This document shows positions 25,031-38,800 of a stretch of DNA of 64,000 nucleotides, piece by piece. A program made the position numbers and the translations under genes. The notes under the pieces were generated by a model. It saw only the letters and a program-made list of their open reading frames with translations, ran no database searches and was not told the origin of the DNA. Within the stretch, counting starts at the first letter, position 1. Each line of letters begins with the position of its first letter. This stretch comes from Climacium dendroides. Lineage: Eukaryota; Streptophyta; Bryopsida; Hypnales; Climaciaceae. The stretch is taken from positions 248,001-312,000 of the forward strand of contig CATNNA010000004.1 in assembly GCA_950106755.1 (NCBI GenBank), given 5' to 3'.

Positions 25031-27830
25031 GTAAAGTACATGGCTAGGTTCATGCCCCAATTTTTGCTTTCATGTAGTAATGAGGTCATTGAAAGTGTCC
25101 ACCAATTGCGTTATTTTTGAATTCGTGACTTTATGAGTAATAGGAACTTGCACAACATGTTTCCCATTTTCTCTAACGTGACTTTGATGACGTTACAATT
25201 TATTGGACAGTAAAGTACATGGCTAGGTTCATGCCCCAATTTTTGCTTTCATGTAGTAATGAGGTCATTCAAAGTGCCCACCAATTGCGTTATTTTTGAA
25301 TTCGTGACTTTATGAATAATTGGAACTTTCACAACATGTTTCCCATTTTCTCTAAAGTGACTTTGATGACATTACATTTTGTTGGATAGTAAAGTACATG
25401 GCTAGGTTCATGCCCCAATTTTTGCTTTTTTGTAGTAACGAGGTCATTCAAAGTGTCCACCAATTGCGTTATTTTTGAATTCGTGACTTTATGAATAATA
25501 GGAACTTGCACAACATGTTTCCCATTTTCTCTAACGTGACTTTCATGACGTTACATTTTGTTGGATAGTAAAGTACATGGCTAGGTTCATGCCCCAATTT
25601 TTGCTTTCATGTAGTAATGAGGTCATTGAAAGTGTCCACCAATTGCGTTATTTTTGAATTCGTGACTTTATGAGTAATAGGAACTTGCACAACATGTTTC
25701 CCATTTTCTCTAACGTGACTTTGATGACGTTACAATTTATTGGACAGTAAAGTACATGGCTAGGTTCATGCCCCAATTTTTGCTTTCATGTAGTAATGAG
25801 GTCATTCAAAGCGCCCACCAATTGCGTTATTTTTGAATTCGTGACTTTATGAATAATTGGAACTTTCACAACATGTTTCCCATTTTCTCTAACGTGACTT
25901 TGATGACATTACATTTTGTTGGACAGTAAAGTACATGGCTAGGTTCATGCCCCAATTTTTGCTTTTATGTAGTAACGAGGTCATTCAAAGAGTCCGCCAA
26001 TTGCGTTATTTTTGAATTCGTGACTTTATGAATAATAGGAACTTGCACAACATGTTTCCCATTTTCTCTAACGTGACTTTCATGACGTTACATTTTGTTG
26101 GATAGTAAAGTACATGGCTAGGTTCATGCCCCAATTTTTGCTTTCATGTAGTAACGAGTTCATTCAAAGTGTCCACCAATTGCGTTATTTTCGAATTCGT
26201 GACTTTATGAATAATTGGAACTTGCACATAATGTTTCCCATTTTCTCTAACGTGACATTGATGACGTTACATTTTGTTGGATAGTAAAGTACATGACTAG
26301 CTTCATGCCCCAATTTTTGCTTTCATGTAGTAACGAGGTCATTCAAAGTGTCCACCAATTGCGTTATTTTTGAATTCGTGACTTTATGAATAATTGGAAC
26401 TTGCACATAATGTTTCCCATTTTCTCGAACGTGGCTTTCATGACGTTACATTTTGTTGGATAGTAAAGTACATGGCTAGGTTCATGCCCCAATTTTTGCT
26501 TTCATGTAGTAACGAGGTCATTCAAAGTGTCCACCAATTGCGTTATTTTTGAATTCGTGACTTTATGAGTAATAGGAACTTGCACAACATGTTTCCCATT
26601 TTCTCTAACGTGACTTTGATGACGTTACAATTTATTGGACAGTAAAGTACATGGCTAGGTTCATGCCCCAATTTTTGCTTTCATGTAGTAATGAGGTCAT
26701 TCAAAGTGCCCACCAATTGCGTTATTTTTGAATTCGTGACTTTATGAATAATTGGAACTTTCACAACATGTTTCCCATTTTCTCTAAAGTGACTTTGATG
26801 ACATTACATTTTGTTGGATAGTAAAGTACATGGCTAGGTTCATGCCCCAATTTTTGCTTTTTTGTAGTAACGAGGTCATTCAAAGTGTCCACCAATTGCG
26901 TTATTTTTGAATTCGTGACTTTATGAATAATAGGAACTTGCACAACATGTTTCCCATTTTCTCTAACGTGACTTTCATGACGTTACATTTTGTTGGATAG
27001 TAAAGTACATGGCTAGGTTCATGCCCCAATTTTTGCTTTCATGTAGTAATGAGGTCATTGAAAGTGTCCACCAATTGCGTTATTTTTGAATTCGTGACTT
27101 TATGAGTAATAGGAACTTGCACAACATGTTTCCCATTTTCTCTAACGTGACTTTGATGACGTTACAATTTATTGGACAGTAAAGTACATGGCTAGGTTCA
27201 TGCCCCAATTTTTGCTTTCATGTAGTAATGAGGTCATTCAAAGCGCCCACCAATTGCGTTATTTTTGAATTCGTGACTTTATGAATAATTGGAACTTTCA
27301 CAACATGTTTCCCATTTTCTCTAACGTGACTTTGATGACATTACATTTTGTTGGACAGTAAAGTACATGGCTAGGTTCATGCCCCAATTTTTGCTTTTAT
27401 GTAGTAACGAGGTCATTCAAAGAGTCCGCCAATTGCGTTATTTTTGAATTCGTGACTTTATGAATAATAGGAACTTGCACAACATGTTTCCCATTTTCTC
27501 TAACGTGACTTTCATGACGTTACATTTTGTTGGATAGTAAAGTACATGGCTAGGTTCATGCCCCAATTTTTGCTTTCATGTAGTAACGAGTTCATTCAAA
27601 GTGTCCACCAATTGCGTTATTTTCGAATTCGTGACTTTATGAATAATTGGAACTTGCACATAATGTTTCCCATTTTCTCTAACGTGACATTGATGACGTT
27701 ACATTTTGTTGGATAGTAAAGTACATGACTAGCTTCATGCCCCAATTTTTGCTTTCATGTAGTAACGAGGTCATTCAAAGTGTCCACCAATTGCGTTATT
27801 TTTGAATTCGTGACTTTATGAATAATTGGA
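25030..27830. repeat. 8-monomer HOR, 1,432 bp, two copies
   Basis: Offsets are exactly 8 x 179. AAGCGCCCACC is at 25,809 and 27,241; CTAGCTTCATG at 26,297 and 27,729. Shared order: TAGTAATGAGGTCATTG, ATGAGTAATAGG, CAATTTATTGG, GGAACTTTCAC, GCTTTTATGTAG, AAAGAGTCCGCC, TTTTCGAATTCG, GTGACATTGATGACG. Copy 1 is about 25,030-26,400 and copy 2 about 26,530-27,830. The CTCGAACGTGGC unit near 26,430 lies between them. Confidence 0.85.
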
Positions 27831-30800
27831 ACTTGCACAACATGTTTCCCATTTTTTTTAACGTGAATTTCATGAGGTTACATTTTCTTCGGCACTAAAG
27901 TACATGGCTAGGTTCATGGCCCAATTTTTGCTTTCATGTAGTAACGAGGTCATTCAAAGTGTCCACCAATTGCGTTATTTTTGAATTCGTGACTTTATGA
28001 ATAATAGGAACTTGCACAACATGTTTCCCATTTTCTCTAACGTGACTTTGATGACGTTACAATTTGTTGGACAGTAAAGTACATGGCTAGGTTCATGCCC
28101 CAATTTTTGCTTTCATGTAGTAACGAGGTCATTGAAAGTGCCCACCAATTGCGTTATTTTTGAATTCGTGACTTTATGAATAATTGGAACTTTCACAACA
28201 TGTTTCCCATTTCTCTAACGTGACTTTGATGACATTACATTTTGTTGGATAGTAAAGTACATGGCTAGGTTCATGCCCCAATTTTTGCTTTTATGTAGTA
28301 ACGAGGTCATTCAAAGAGTCCGCCAATTGCGTTATTTTTGAATTCGTGACTTTATGAATAATAGGAACTTGCACAACATGTTTCCCATTTTCTCTAACGT
28401 GACTTTCATGACGTTACATTTTGTTGGATAGTAAAGTACATGGCTAGGTTCATGCCCCAATTTTTGCTTTCATGTAGTAACGAGTTCATTCAAAGTGCCC
28501 ACCAATTGCGTTATTTTCGAATTCGTGACTTTATGAATAATTGGAACTTGCACATAATGTTTCCCATTTTCTCTAACGTGACATTGATGACGTTACATTT
28601 TGTTGGATAGTAAAGTACATGACTAGGTTCATGGCCCAATTTTTGCTTTCATGTAGTAACGAGGTCATTCAAAGTGTCCACCAATTGCGTTATTTTTGAA
28701 TTCGTGACTTTATGAATAATAGGAACTTGCACAACATGTTTCCCATTTTCTCTAACGTGACTTTGATGACGTTACAATTTGTTGGACAGTAAAGTACATG
28801 GCTAGGTTCATGCCCCAATTTTTGCTTTCATGTAGTAACGAGGTCATTGAAAGTGCCCACCAATTGCATTATTTTTGAATTCGTGACTTTATGAATAATT
28901 GGAACTTTCACAACATGTTTCCCATTTTCTCTAACGTGACTTTCATGACGTTACATTTTGTTGGACAGTAAGTACATGGCTAGGTTCATGCCCCAATTTT
29001 TGCTTTCATGTAGTAACGAGGTCATTCAAAGTGTCCACCAATTGCGTTATTTTTGAATTCGTGACTTTATGAATAATTGGAACTTGCACAACATGTTTCC
29101 CATTTTCTCTAACGTGACATTGATTACGTTACATTTTGTTGGGCACTAAATTAGATGACTAGGTTCATGCCCCAATTTTTGCTTTCATGTAGTAACGAGG
29201 TCATTGAAAGTGTCCACCAATTGCGTTATTTTTGAATTCGTGACTTTATGAGTAATAGGAACTTGCACAACATGTTTCCCATTTTCTCTAACGTGACTTT
29301 GATGACGTTACAATTTATTGGACAGTAAAGTACATGGCTAGGTTCATGCCCCAATTTTTGCTTTCATGTAGTAATGAGGGCATTCAAAGTGCCCACCAAT
29401 TGCGTTATTTTTGAATTCGTGACTTTATGAATAATTGGAACTTTCACAACATGTTTCCCATTTTCTCTAACGTGACTTTGATGACATTACATTTTGTTGG
29501 ACAGTAAAGTACATGGCTAGGTTCATGCCCCAATTTTTGCTTTTATGTAGTAACGAGGTCATTCAAAGAGTCCGCCAATTGCGTTATTTTTGAATTCGTG
29601 ACTTTATGAATAATAGGAACTTGCACAACATGTTTCCCATTTTCTCTAACGTGACATTGATGACGTTACATTTTGTTGGCCACTAAAGTACATTACTAGG
29701 TTCATGCCCCAATTTTTGCATTCATGTACTAACGAGGTCATTCAAAGTGTCCACCAATTGCGTTATTTTTGAATTCGTGACTTTATGAATAATTGGAACT
29801 TTCACAACATGTTTCCCATTTTCTCTAACGTGACTTTCATGACGTTACATTTTGTTGGATAGTAAAGTACATGGCTAGGTTCATGCCGCAATTTTTGCTT
29901 TCATGTAGTAACGAGGTCATTGAAAGTGTCCACCAATTGCGTTATTTTTGAATTCGTGACTTTATGAATAATAGGAACTTGCACAACATGTTTCCCATTT
30001 TCTCTAATGTGACATTGATGACGTTACATTTTGTTGGCCACTAAAGTACATGACTAGGTTCATGCCCCAATTTTTGCATTCATGTACTAACGAGGTCATT
30101 CAAAGTGTCCACCAATTGCGTTATTTTTGAATTCGTGACTTTATGAATAATTGGAACTTGCACATAATGTTTCCCATTTTCTCTAACGTGACATTGATGA
30201 CGTTACATTTTGTTGGATAGTAAAGTACATGACTAGGTTCATGCCCCAATTTTTGCTTTCATGTAGTAACGAGGTCATTCAAAGTGTCCACCAATTACGT
30301 TATTTTTCAATTCGTGACTTTATGAATAATTGGAACTTGCACAACATGTTTCCCATTTTTTTTAACGTGAATTTCATGACGTTACATTTTCTTCGGCACT
30401 AAAGTACATGGCTAGGTTCATGGCCCAATTTTTGCTTTTTTGTAGTAACGAGGTCATTCAAAGTGTCCACCAATTGCATTATTTTTGAATTCGTGACTTT
30501 ATGAATAATTGGAACTTTCACAACATGTTTCCCATTTTCTCTAACGTGACTTTCATGACGTTACATTTTGTTGGATAGTAAAGTACATGGCTAGGTTCAT
30601 GCCCCAATTTTTGCTTTCATGTAGTAACGAGGTCATTGAAAGTGTCCACCAATTGCGTTATTTTTGAATTCGTGACTTTATGAATAATAGGAACTTCCAC
30701 AACATGTTTCCCATTTTCTCTAACGTGACTTTGATGACGTTACAATTTGTTGGACAGTAAAGTACATGGCTAGGTTCATGCCCCAATTTTTGCTTTCATG

Positions 30801-32620
30801 TAGTAACGAGTTCATTCAAAGTGCCCACCAATTGCGTTATTTTCGAATTCGTGACTTTATGAATAATTGGAACTTGCACATAATGTTTCCCATTTTCTCT
30901 AACGTGACATTGATGACGTTACATTTCGTTGGATAGTAAAGTACATGACTAGGTTCATGCCCCAATTTTTGCTTTCATGTAGTAACGAGGTCATTCAAAG
31001 TGTCCACCAATTGCGTTATTTTTCAATTCGTGACTTTATGAATAATTGGAACTTGCACAACATGTTTCCCATTTTTTTTAACGTGAATTTCATGAGGTTA
31101 CATTTTCTTCGGCACTAAAGTACATGGCTAGGTTCATGGCCCAATTTTTGCTTTTTTGTAGTAACGAGGTCATTCAAAGTGTCCACCAATTGCGTTATTT
31201 TTGAATTCGTGACTTTATGAATAATTGGAACTTTCACAACATGTTTCCCATTTTCTCTAACGTGACTTTCATGACGTTACATTTTGTTGGATAGTAAGTA
31301 CATGGCTAGGTTCATGCCCCAATTTTTGCTTTCATGTAGTAACGAGGTCATTCAAAGTGTCCACCAATTGCGTTATTTTTGAATTCGTGACTTTATGAAT
31401 AATTGGAACTTGCACAACATGTTTCCCATATTCTCTAAAGTGACATTGATTACGTTACATTTTGTTGGGCACTAAATTACATGACTAGGTTCATGCCCCA
31501 ATTTTTGCTTTCATGTAGTAACGAGGTCATTCAAAGAGTCCACCAATTGCGTTATTTTTGAATTCGTGACTTTATGAATAATAGGAACTTGCACAACATG
31601 TTTCCCATTTTCTCTAACGTGACTTTGATGACGTTACAATTTGTTGGATAGTAAAGTACATGGCTAGGTTCATGGCCCAATTTTTGCTTTTTTGTAGTAA
31701 CGAGGTCATTGAAAGTGTCCACCAATTGCGTTATTTTTGAATTCGTGACTTTATGAATAATAGGAACTTGCACAACATGTTTCCCATTTTCTCTAACGTG
31801 ACTTTGATGACGTTACAATTTATTGGACAGTAAAGTACATGGCTAGGTTCATGCCCCAATTTTTGCTTTCATGTAGTAATGAGGTCATTCAAAGTGCCCA
31901 CCAATTGCGTTATTTTTGAATTCGTGACTTTATGAATAATTGGAACTTGCACATAATGTTTCCCATTTTCTCTAACGTGACTTTCATGACGTTACATTTT
32001 GTTGGATAGTAAAGTACATGGCTAGGTTCATGCCCCAATTTTTGCTTTCATGTAGTAACGAGTTCATTCAAAGTGTCCACCAATTGCGTTATTTTTGAAT
32101 TCGTGACTTTATGAATAATTGGAACTTGCACAACATGTTTCCCATTTTTTTTAACGTGAATTTCATGAGGTTACATTTTCTTCGGCACTAAAGTACATGA
32201 CTAGGTTCATGCCCCAATTTTTGCTTTTTTGTAGTAACGAGGTCATTCAAAGTGTCCACCAATTGCGTTATTTTTGAATTCGTGACTTTATGAATAATAG
32301 GAACTTGCACAACATGTTACCCATTTTCTCTAACGTGACTTTGATGACGTTACATTTTGTTGGGCACTAAAGTACATGACTAGGTTCATGCCCCAATTTT
32401 TGCTTTCATGTACTAACGAGATCATTCAAAGTGTCCACCAATTGCGTTATTTTTGAATTCGTGACTTTATGAATAATAGGAACTTGCACAACATGTTTCC
32501 CATTTTCTCTAACGTGACTTTGATGACGTTACATTTTGTTGGGCACTAAAGTACATGACTAGGTTCATGCCCCAATTTTTGCTTTCATGTACTAACGAGG
32601 TCATTCAAAGTGTCCACCAA
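27830..32620. repeat. Mosaic satellite segment
   Basis: About 27 monomers with short shared runs but no sustained HOR. Parts of the 8-mer on the left recur (CAATTTATTGG, ATGAGTAATAGG, GAGTCCGCC near 29.2-29.6 kb). TTGGCCACTAAAG, paired with TTTTGCATTCATGTACTAACG, appears near 29,680 and 30,030. The group at about 32,030-32,640 (GTTACCCATTT at 32,316) reappears at 37,215-37,820 at an offset of 5,188 bp (29 monomers minus 3). No inserted element or gene is seen. Confidence 0.7.
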
Positions 32621-35110
32621 TTGCGTTATTTTTGAATTCGTGACTTTATGAATAATTGGATCTTGCACAACATGTTTCCCATTTTCTTTAACGTGAATTT
32701 CATGAGGTTACATTTTCTTCGGCACTAAAGTACATGGCTAGGTTCATGCCCCAATTTTTGCTTTTATATAGTAACGAGGTCATTGAAAGTGTCCACCAAT
32801 TGCGTTATTTTTGAATTCGTGACTTTATGAATAATAGGAACTTGCACAACATGTTTCCCATTTTCTCTAACGTGACTTTCATGACGTTACATTTTGTTGG
32901 AGAGTAAGTACATAGCTAGGTTCATGCACCAATTTTTGCTTTTTTGTAGTAACGAGTTCATTCAAAGTGCCCACCAATTGCGTTATTTTTGAATTCGTGA
33001 CTTTATGAATAATAGGAACTTGCACAACATGTTTCCCATTTTCTCTAACGTGACTTTGATGACATTACATTTTGTTGGACAGTAAAGTACATGGCTAGGT
33101 TCATGCCCCAATTTTTGCTTTCATGTAGTAACGAGGTCATTCAAAGTGTCCACCAATTGCGTTATTTTTGAATTCGTGACTTTATGAATAATTGGAACTT
33201 GCACAACATGTTTCCCATTTTCTTTAACGTGAATTTCATGAGGTTACATTTTCTTCGGCACTAAAGTACATGGCTAGGTTCATGCCCCAATTTTTGCTTT
33301 TTTGTAGTAACGAGGTCATTCAAAGTGTCCACCAATTGCGTTATTTTTGAATTCGTGACTTTATGAATAATTGGAACTTGCACAACATGTTACCCATTTT
33401 CTCTAACCTGACTTTCATGACGTTACATTTTGTTGGACAGTAAAGTACATGGCTAGGTTCATACCCCAATTTTTGCTTTCATGTAGTAACGAGTTCATTC
33501 AAAGTGCCCACCAATTGCGTTATTTTTGAATTCGTGACTTTATGAATAATTGGAACTTGCACATAATGTTTCCCATTTTCTCTAACGTGACTTTGATGAC
33601 GTTACATTTTGTTGGATAGTAAAGTACATGGCTAGGTTCATGCCCCAATTTTTGCTTTTTTGTAGTAACGAGTTCATTCAAAGTGCCCACCAATTGCGTT
33701 ATTTTTGAATTCGTGACTTTATGAATAATTGGAACTTGCACAACATGTTTCCCATTTTCTCTAACGTGACTTTGATGACGTTACAATTTCTTCGGCACTA
33801 AAGTACATGGCTAGGTTCATGACCCAATTTTTGCTTTTCTGTAGTAACGAGTTCATTCAAAGTGTCCACCAATTGCGTTATTTTTGAATTCGTGACTTTA
33901 TGAATAATTGGATCTTGCACAACATGTTTCCCATTTTCTTTAACGTGAATTTCATGAGGTTACATTTTCTTCGGCACTAAAGTACATGGCTAGGTTCATG
34001 CCCCAATTTTTGCTTTTATATAGTAACGAGGTCATTGAAAGTGTCCACCAATTGCGTTATTTTTGAATTCGTGACTTTATGAATAATAGGAACTTGCACA
34101 ACATGTTTCCCATTTTCTCTAACGTGACTTTCATGACGTTACATTTTGTTGGAGAGTAAGTACATAGCTAGGTTCATGCACCAATTTTTGCTTTTTTGTA
34201 GTAACGAGTTCATTCAAAGTGCCCACCAATTGCGTTATTTTTGAATTCGTGACTTTATGAATAATAGGAACTTGCACAACATGTTTCCCATTTTCTCTAA
34301 CGTGACTTTGATGACATTACATTTTGTTGGACAGTAAAGTACATGGCTAGGTTCATGCCCCAATTTTTGCTTTCATGTAGTAACGAGGTCATTCAAAGTG
34401 TCCACCAATTGCGTTATTTTTGAATTCGTGACTTTATGAATAATTGGAACTTGCACAACATGTTTCCCATTTTCTTTAACGTGAATTTCATGAGGTTACA
34501 TTTTCTTCGGCACTAAAGTACATGGCTAGGTTCATGCCCCAATTTTTGCTTTTTTGTAGTAACGAGGTCATTCAAAGTGTCCACCAATTGCGTTATTTTT
34601 GAATTCGTGACTTTATGAATAATTGGAACTTGCACAACATGTTACCCATTTTCTCTAACCTGACTTTCATGACGTTACATTTTGTTGGACAGTAAAGTAC
34701 ATGGCTAGGTTCATACCCCAATTTTTGCTTTCATGTAGTAACGAGTTCATTCAAAGTGCCCACCAATTGCGTTATTTTTGAATTCGTGACTTTATGAATA
34801 ATTGGAACTTGCACATAATGTTTCCCATTTTCTCTAACGTGACTTTGATGACGTTACATTTTGTTGGATAGTAAAGTACATGGCTAGGTTCATGCCCCAA
34901 TTTTTGCTTTTTTGTAGTAACGAGTTCATTCAAAGTGCCCACCAATTGCGTTATTTTTGAATTCGTGACTTTATGAATAATTGGAACTTGCACAACATGT
35001 TTCCCATTTTCTCTAACGTGACTTTGATGACGTTACAATTTCTTCGGCACTAAAGTACATGGCTAGGTTCATGACCCAATTTTTGCTTTTCTGTAGTAAC
35101 GAGTTCATTC
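32620..35110. repeat. 7-monomer HOR, 1,252 bp, two copies
   Basis: GATCTTGCAC is at 32,659 and 33,911; TACATAGCTAGG near 32,910 and 34,162; CTAACCTGAC at 33,403 and 34,655, all 1,252 bp apart. Shared order: GATCTTGCAC, GCTTTTATATAG, GGAGAGTAAG with CATAGCTAGG and ATGCACC, GTTACCCATTT with CTAACCTGAC, CATACCCC, and a chimeric A/B unit. Copies are about 32,620-33,870 and 33,871-35,110. The one-base loss per copy lies in GGAGAGTAAG. Confidence 0.85.
33636..33814. repeat. Chimeric A/B monomer
   Basis: The unit has the type A sequence GTGACTTTGATGACGTTACA through about base 150 and then switches to the type B end TTTCTTCGGCACTAAAG. The crossover must lie in the few bases shared by both types around TTACAATTT. 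The same chimera recurs near 35,030, 35,750, 38,610, 50,240, 52,385, 53,815 and 55,955, so it was formed once or a few times and then amplified inside HORs. The reciprocal-looking form, GAATTTCATGACGTTAC followed by TTCTTCGGCAC, is seen near 24,465 and 30,369. Confidence 0.8.
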
Positions 35111-35159
35111 AAAGTGCCCACCAATTGCGTTATTTTTGAATTCGTGACTTTATGAATAA

Positions 35160-35840
35160 TTGGAACTTGCACAACATGTTTCCCATTTTCTTTAACGTGA
35201 ATTTCATGAGGTTACATTTTCTTCGGCACTAAAGTACATGGCTAGGTTCATGCCCCAATTTTTGTTTTTTTGTAGTAACGAGGTCATTCAAAGTGTCCAC
35301 CAATTGCGTTATTTTTGAATTCGTGACTTTATGAATAATTGGAACTTGCACAACATGTTACCCATTTTCTCTAACCTGACTTTCATGACGTTACATTTTG
35401 TTGGACAGTAAAGTACATGGCTAGGTTCATGCCCCAATTTTTGCTTTCATGTAGTAACGAGTTCATTCAAAGTGCCCACCAATTGCGTTATTTTTGAATT
35501 CGTGACTTTATGAATAATTGGAACTTGCACATAATGTTTCCCATTTTCTCTAACGTGACTTTGATGACGTTACATTTTGTTGGATAGTAAAGTACATGGC
35601 TAGGTTCATGCCCCAATTTTTGCTTTTTTGTAGTAACGAGTTCATTCAAAGTGCCCACCAATTGCGTTATTTTTGAATTCGTGACTTTATGAATAATTGG
35701 AACTTGCACAACATGTTTCCCATTTTCTCTAACGTGACTTTGATGACGTTACAATTTCTTCGGCACTAAAGTACATGGCTAGGTTCATGACCCAATTTTT
35801 GCTTTTCTGTAGTAACGAGTTCATTCAAAGTGCCCACCAA
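35160..35840. repeat. 4-monomer (716-bp) extra copy of the 7-mer tail
   Basis: The last four monomers of the preceding 7-mer are repeated: CTAACCTGAC at 34,655 and 35,371 (716 = 4 x 179). The same four recur at about 38,023-38,700 (CTAACCTGAC at 38,234, 2,863 bp later). The copies differ at few sites, for example GTTTTTTTGTAG near 35,265 and CATTCTGTTGG near 38,437. Confidence 0.82.
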
Positions 35841-38800
35841 TTGCGTTATTTTTGAATTCGTGACTTTATGAATAATAGGAACTTGCACAACATGTTTCCC
35901 ATTTTCTCTAACGTGACTTTCATGACGTTACATTTTGTTGGGCACTAAAGTACATGACTAGGTTCATGCCCCAATTTTTGCTTTCATGTACTAACGAGGT
36001 CATTCAAAGTGTCCACCAATTGCGTTATTTTTCAATTCGTGACTTTATGAATAATTGGAACTTGCACAACATGTTTCCCATTTTTTTTAACGTGAATTTC
36101 ATGAGGTTACATTTTCTTCGGTACTAAAGTACATGGCTAGGTTCATGGCCCAATTTTTGCTTTTTTGTAGTAACGAGGTCATTCAAAGTGTCCACCAATT
36201 GCGTTATTTTTGAATTCGTGACTTTATGAATAATTGGAACTTGCACAACATGTTTCCCATTTTCTCTAACGTGACTTTCATGACGTTACATTTTGTTGGA
36301 TAGTAAGTACATGGCTAGGTTCATGCCCCAATTTTTGCTTTTATGTAGTAACGAGGTCATTCAAAGTGTTCACCAATTGCGTTATTTTTGAATTCGTGAC
36401 TTTATGAATAATTGGAACTTGCACAACATGTTTCCCATTTTCTCTAACGTGACATTGATTACGTTACATTTTGTTGGGCACTAAATTACATGACTAGGTT
36501 CATGCCCCAATTTCTGCTTTCATGTAGTAACGAGGTCATTCAAAGTGTCCACCAATTGCGTTATTTTTGAATTCGTGACTTTATGAATAATAGGAACTTG
36601 CACAACATGTTTCCCATTTTCTCTAACGTGACTTTCATGACGTGACATTTTGTTGGACAGTAAAGTACATGGCTAGGTTCATGCCCCAATTTTTGCTTTC
36701 ATGTAGTAACGAGGTCATTCAAAGAGTCCGCCAATTGCGTTATTTTTGAATTCGTGACTTTATGAATAATTGGAACTTGCACATAATGTTTCCCATTTTC
36801 TCTAACGTGACTTTCATGACGTTACATTTTGTTGGATAGTAAAGTACATGGCTAGGTTCATGCCCCAATTTTTGCTTTCATGTAGTAACGAGTTCATTCA
36901 AAGTGTCCACCAATTGCGTTATTTTTGAATTCGTGACTTTATGAATAATTGGAACTTTCACAACATGTTTCCCATTTTCTCTAACGTGACTTTGATGACA
37001 TTACATTTTGTTGGACAGTAAAGTACATGGCTAGGTTCATGCCCCAATTTTTGCTTTTATGTAGTAACGAGGTCATTCAAAGAGTCCGCCAATTGCGTTA
37101 TTTTTGAATTCGTGACTTTATGAATAATTGGAACTTGCACATAATGTTTCCCATTTTCTCTAACGTGACTTTCATGACGTTACATTTTGTTGGATAGTAA
37201 AGTACATGGCTAGGTTCATGCCCCAATTTTTGCTTTCATGTAGTAACGAGTTCATTCAAAGTGTCCACCAATTGCGTTATTTTTGAATTCGTGACTTTAT
37301 GAATAATTGGAACTTGCACATAATGTTTCCCATTTTTTTTAACGTGAATTTCATGAGGTTACATTTTCTTCGGCACTAAAGTACATGACTAGGTTCATGC
37401 CCCAATTTTTGCTTTTTTGTAGTAACGAGGTCATTCAAAGTGTCCACCAATTGCGTTATTTTTGAATTCGTGACTTTATGAATAATAGGAACTTGCACAA
37501 CATGTTACCCATTTTCTCTAACGTGACTTTGATGACGTTACATTTTGTTGGGCACTAAAGTACATGACTAGGTTCATGCCCCAATTTTTGCTTTCATGTA
37601 CTAACGAGGTCATTCAAAGTGTCCACCAATTGCGTTATTTTTGAATTCGTGACTTTATGAATAATAGGAACTTGCACAACATGTTTCCCATTTTCTCTAA
37701 CGTGACTTTGATGACGTTACATTTTGTTGGGCACTAAAGTACATGACTAGGTTCATGCCCCAATTTTTGCTTTCATGTACTAACGAGGTCATTGAAAGTG
37801 TCCACCAATTGCGTTATTTTTGAATTCGTGACTTTATGAATAATTGGAACTTGCACAACATGTTTCCCATTTTCTCTAACGTGACTTTCATGACGTTACA
37901 TTTTGTTGGACAGTAAAGTACATGGCTAGGTTCATGCCCCAATTTTTGCTTTCATGTAGTAACGAGGTCATTCAAAGTGTCCACCAATTGCGTTATTTTT
38001 GAATTCGTGACTTTATGAATAATTGGAACTTGCACAACATGTTTCCCATTTTCTTTAACGTGAATTTCATGAGGTTACATTTTCTTCGGCACTAAAGTAC
38101 ATGGCTAGGTTCATGCCCCAATTTTTGCTTTTTTGTAGTAACGAGGTCATTCAAAGTGTCCACCAATTGCGTTATTTTTGAATTCGTGACTTTATGAATA
38201 ATTGGAACTTGCACAACATGTTACCCATTTTCTCTAACCTGACTTTCATGACGTTACATTTTGTTGGACAGTAAAGTACATGGCTAGGTTCATGCCCCAA
38301 TTTTTGCTTTCATGTAGTAACGAGTTCATTCAAAGTGCCCACCAATTGCGTTATTTTTGAATTCGTGACTTTATGAATAATTGGAACTTGCACATAATGT
38401 TTCCCATTTTCTCTAACGTGACTTTGATGACGTTACATTCTGTTGGATAGTAAAGTACATGGCTAGGTTCATGCCCCAATTTTTGCTTTTTTGTAGTAAC
38501 GAGTTCATTCAAAGTGCCCACCAATTGCGTTATTTTTGAATTCGTGACTTTATGAATAATTGGAACTTGCACAACATGTTTCCCATTTTCTCTAACGTGA
38601 CTTTGATGACGTTACAATTTCTTCGGCACTAAAGTACATGGCTAGGTTCATGACCCAATTTTTGCTTTTCTGTAGTAACGAGTTCATTCAAAGTGCCCAC
38701 CAATTGCGTTATTTTTGAATTCGTGACTTTATGAATAATTGGAACTTGCACAACATGTTTCCCATTTTCTCAAACGTGACATTGATGACGTTACATTTTG

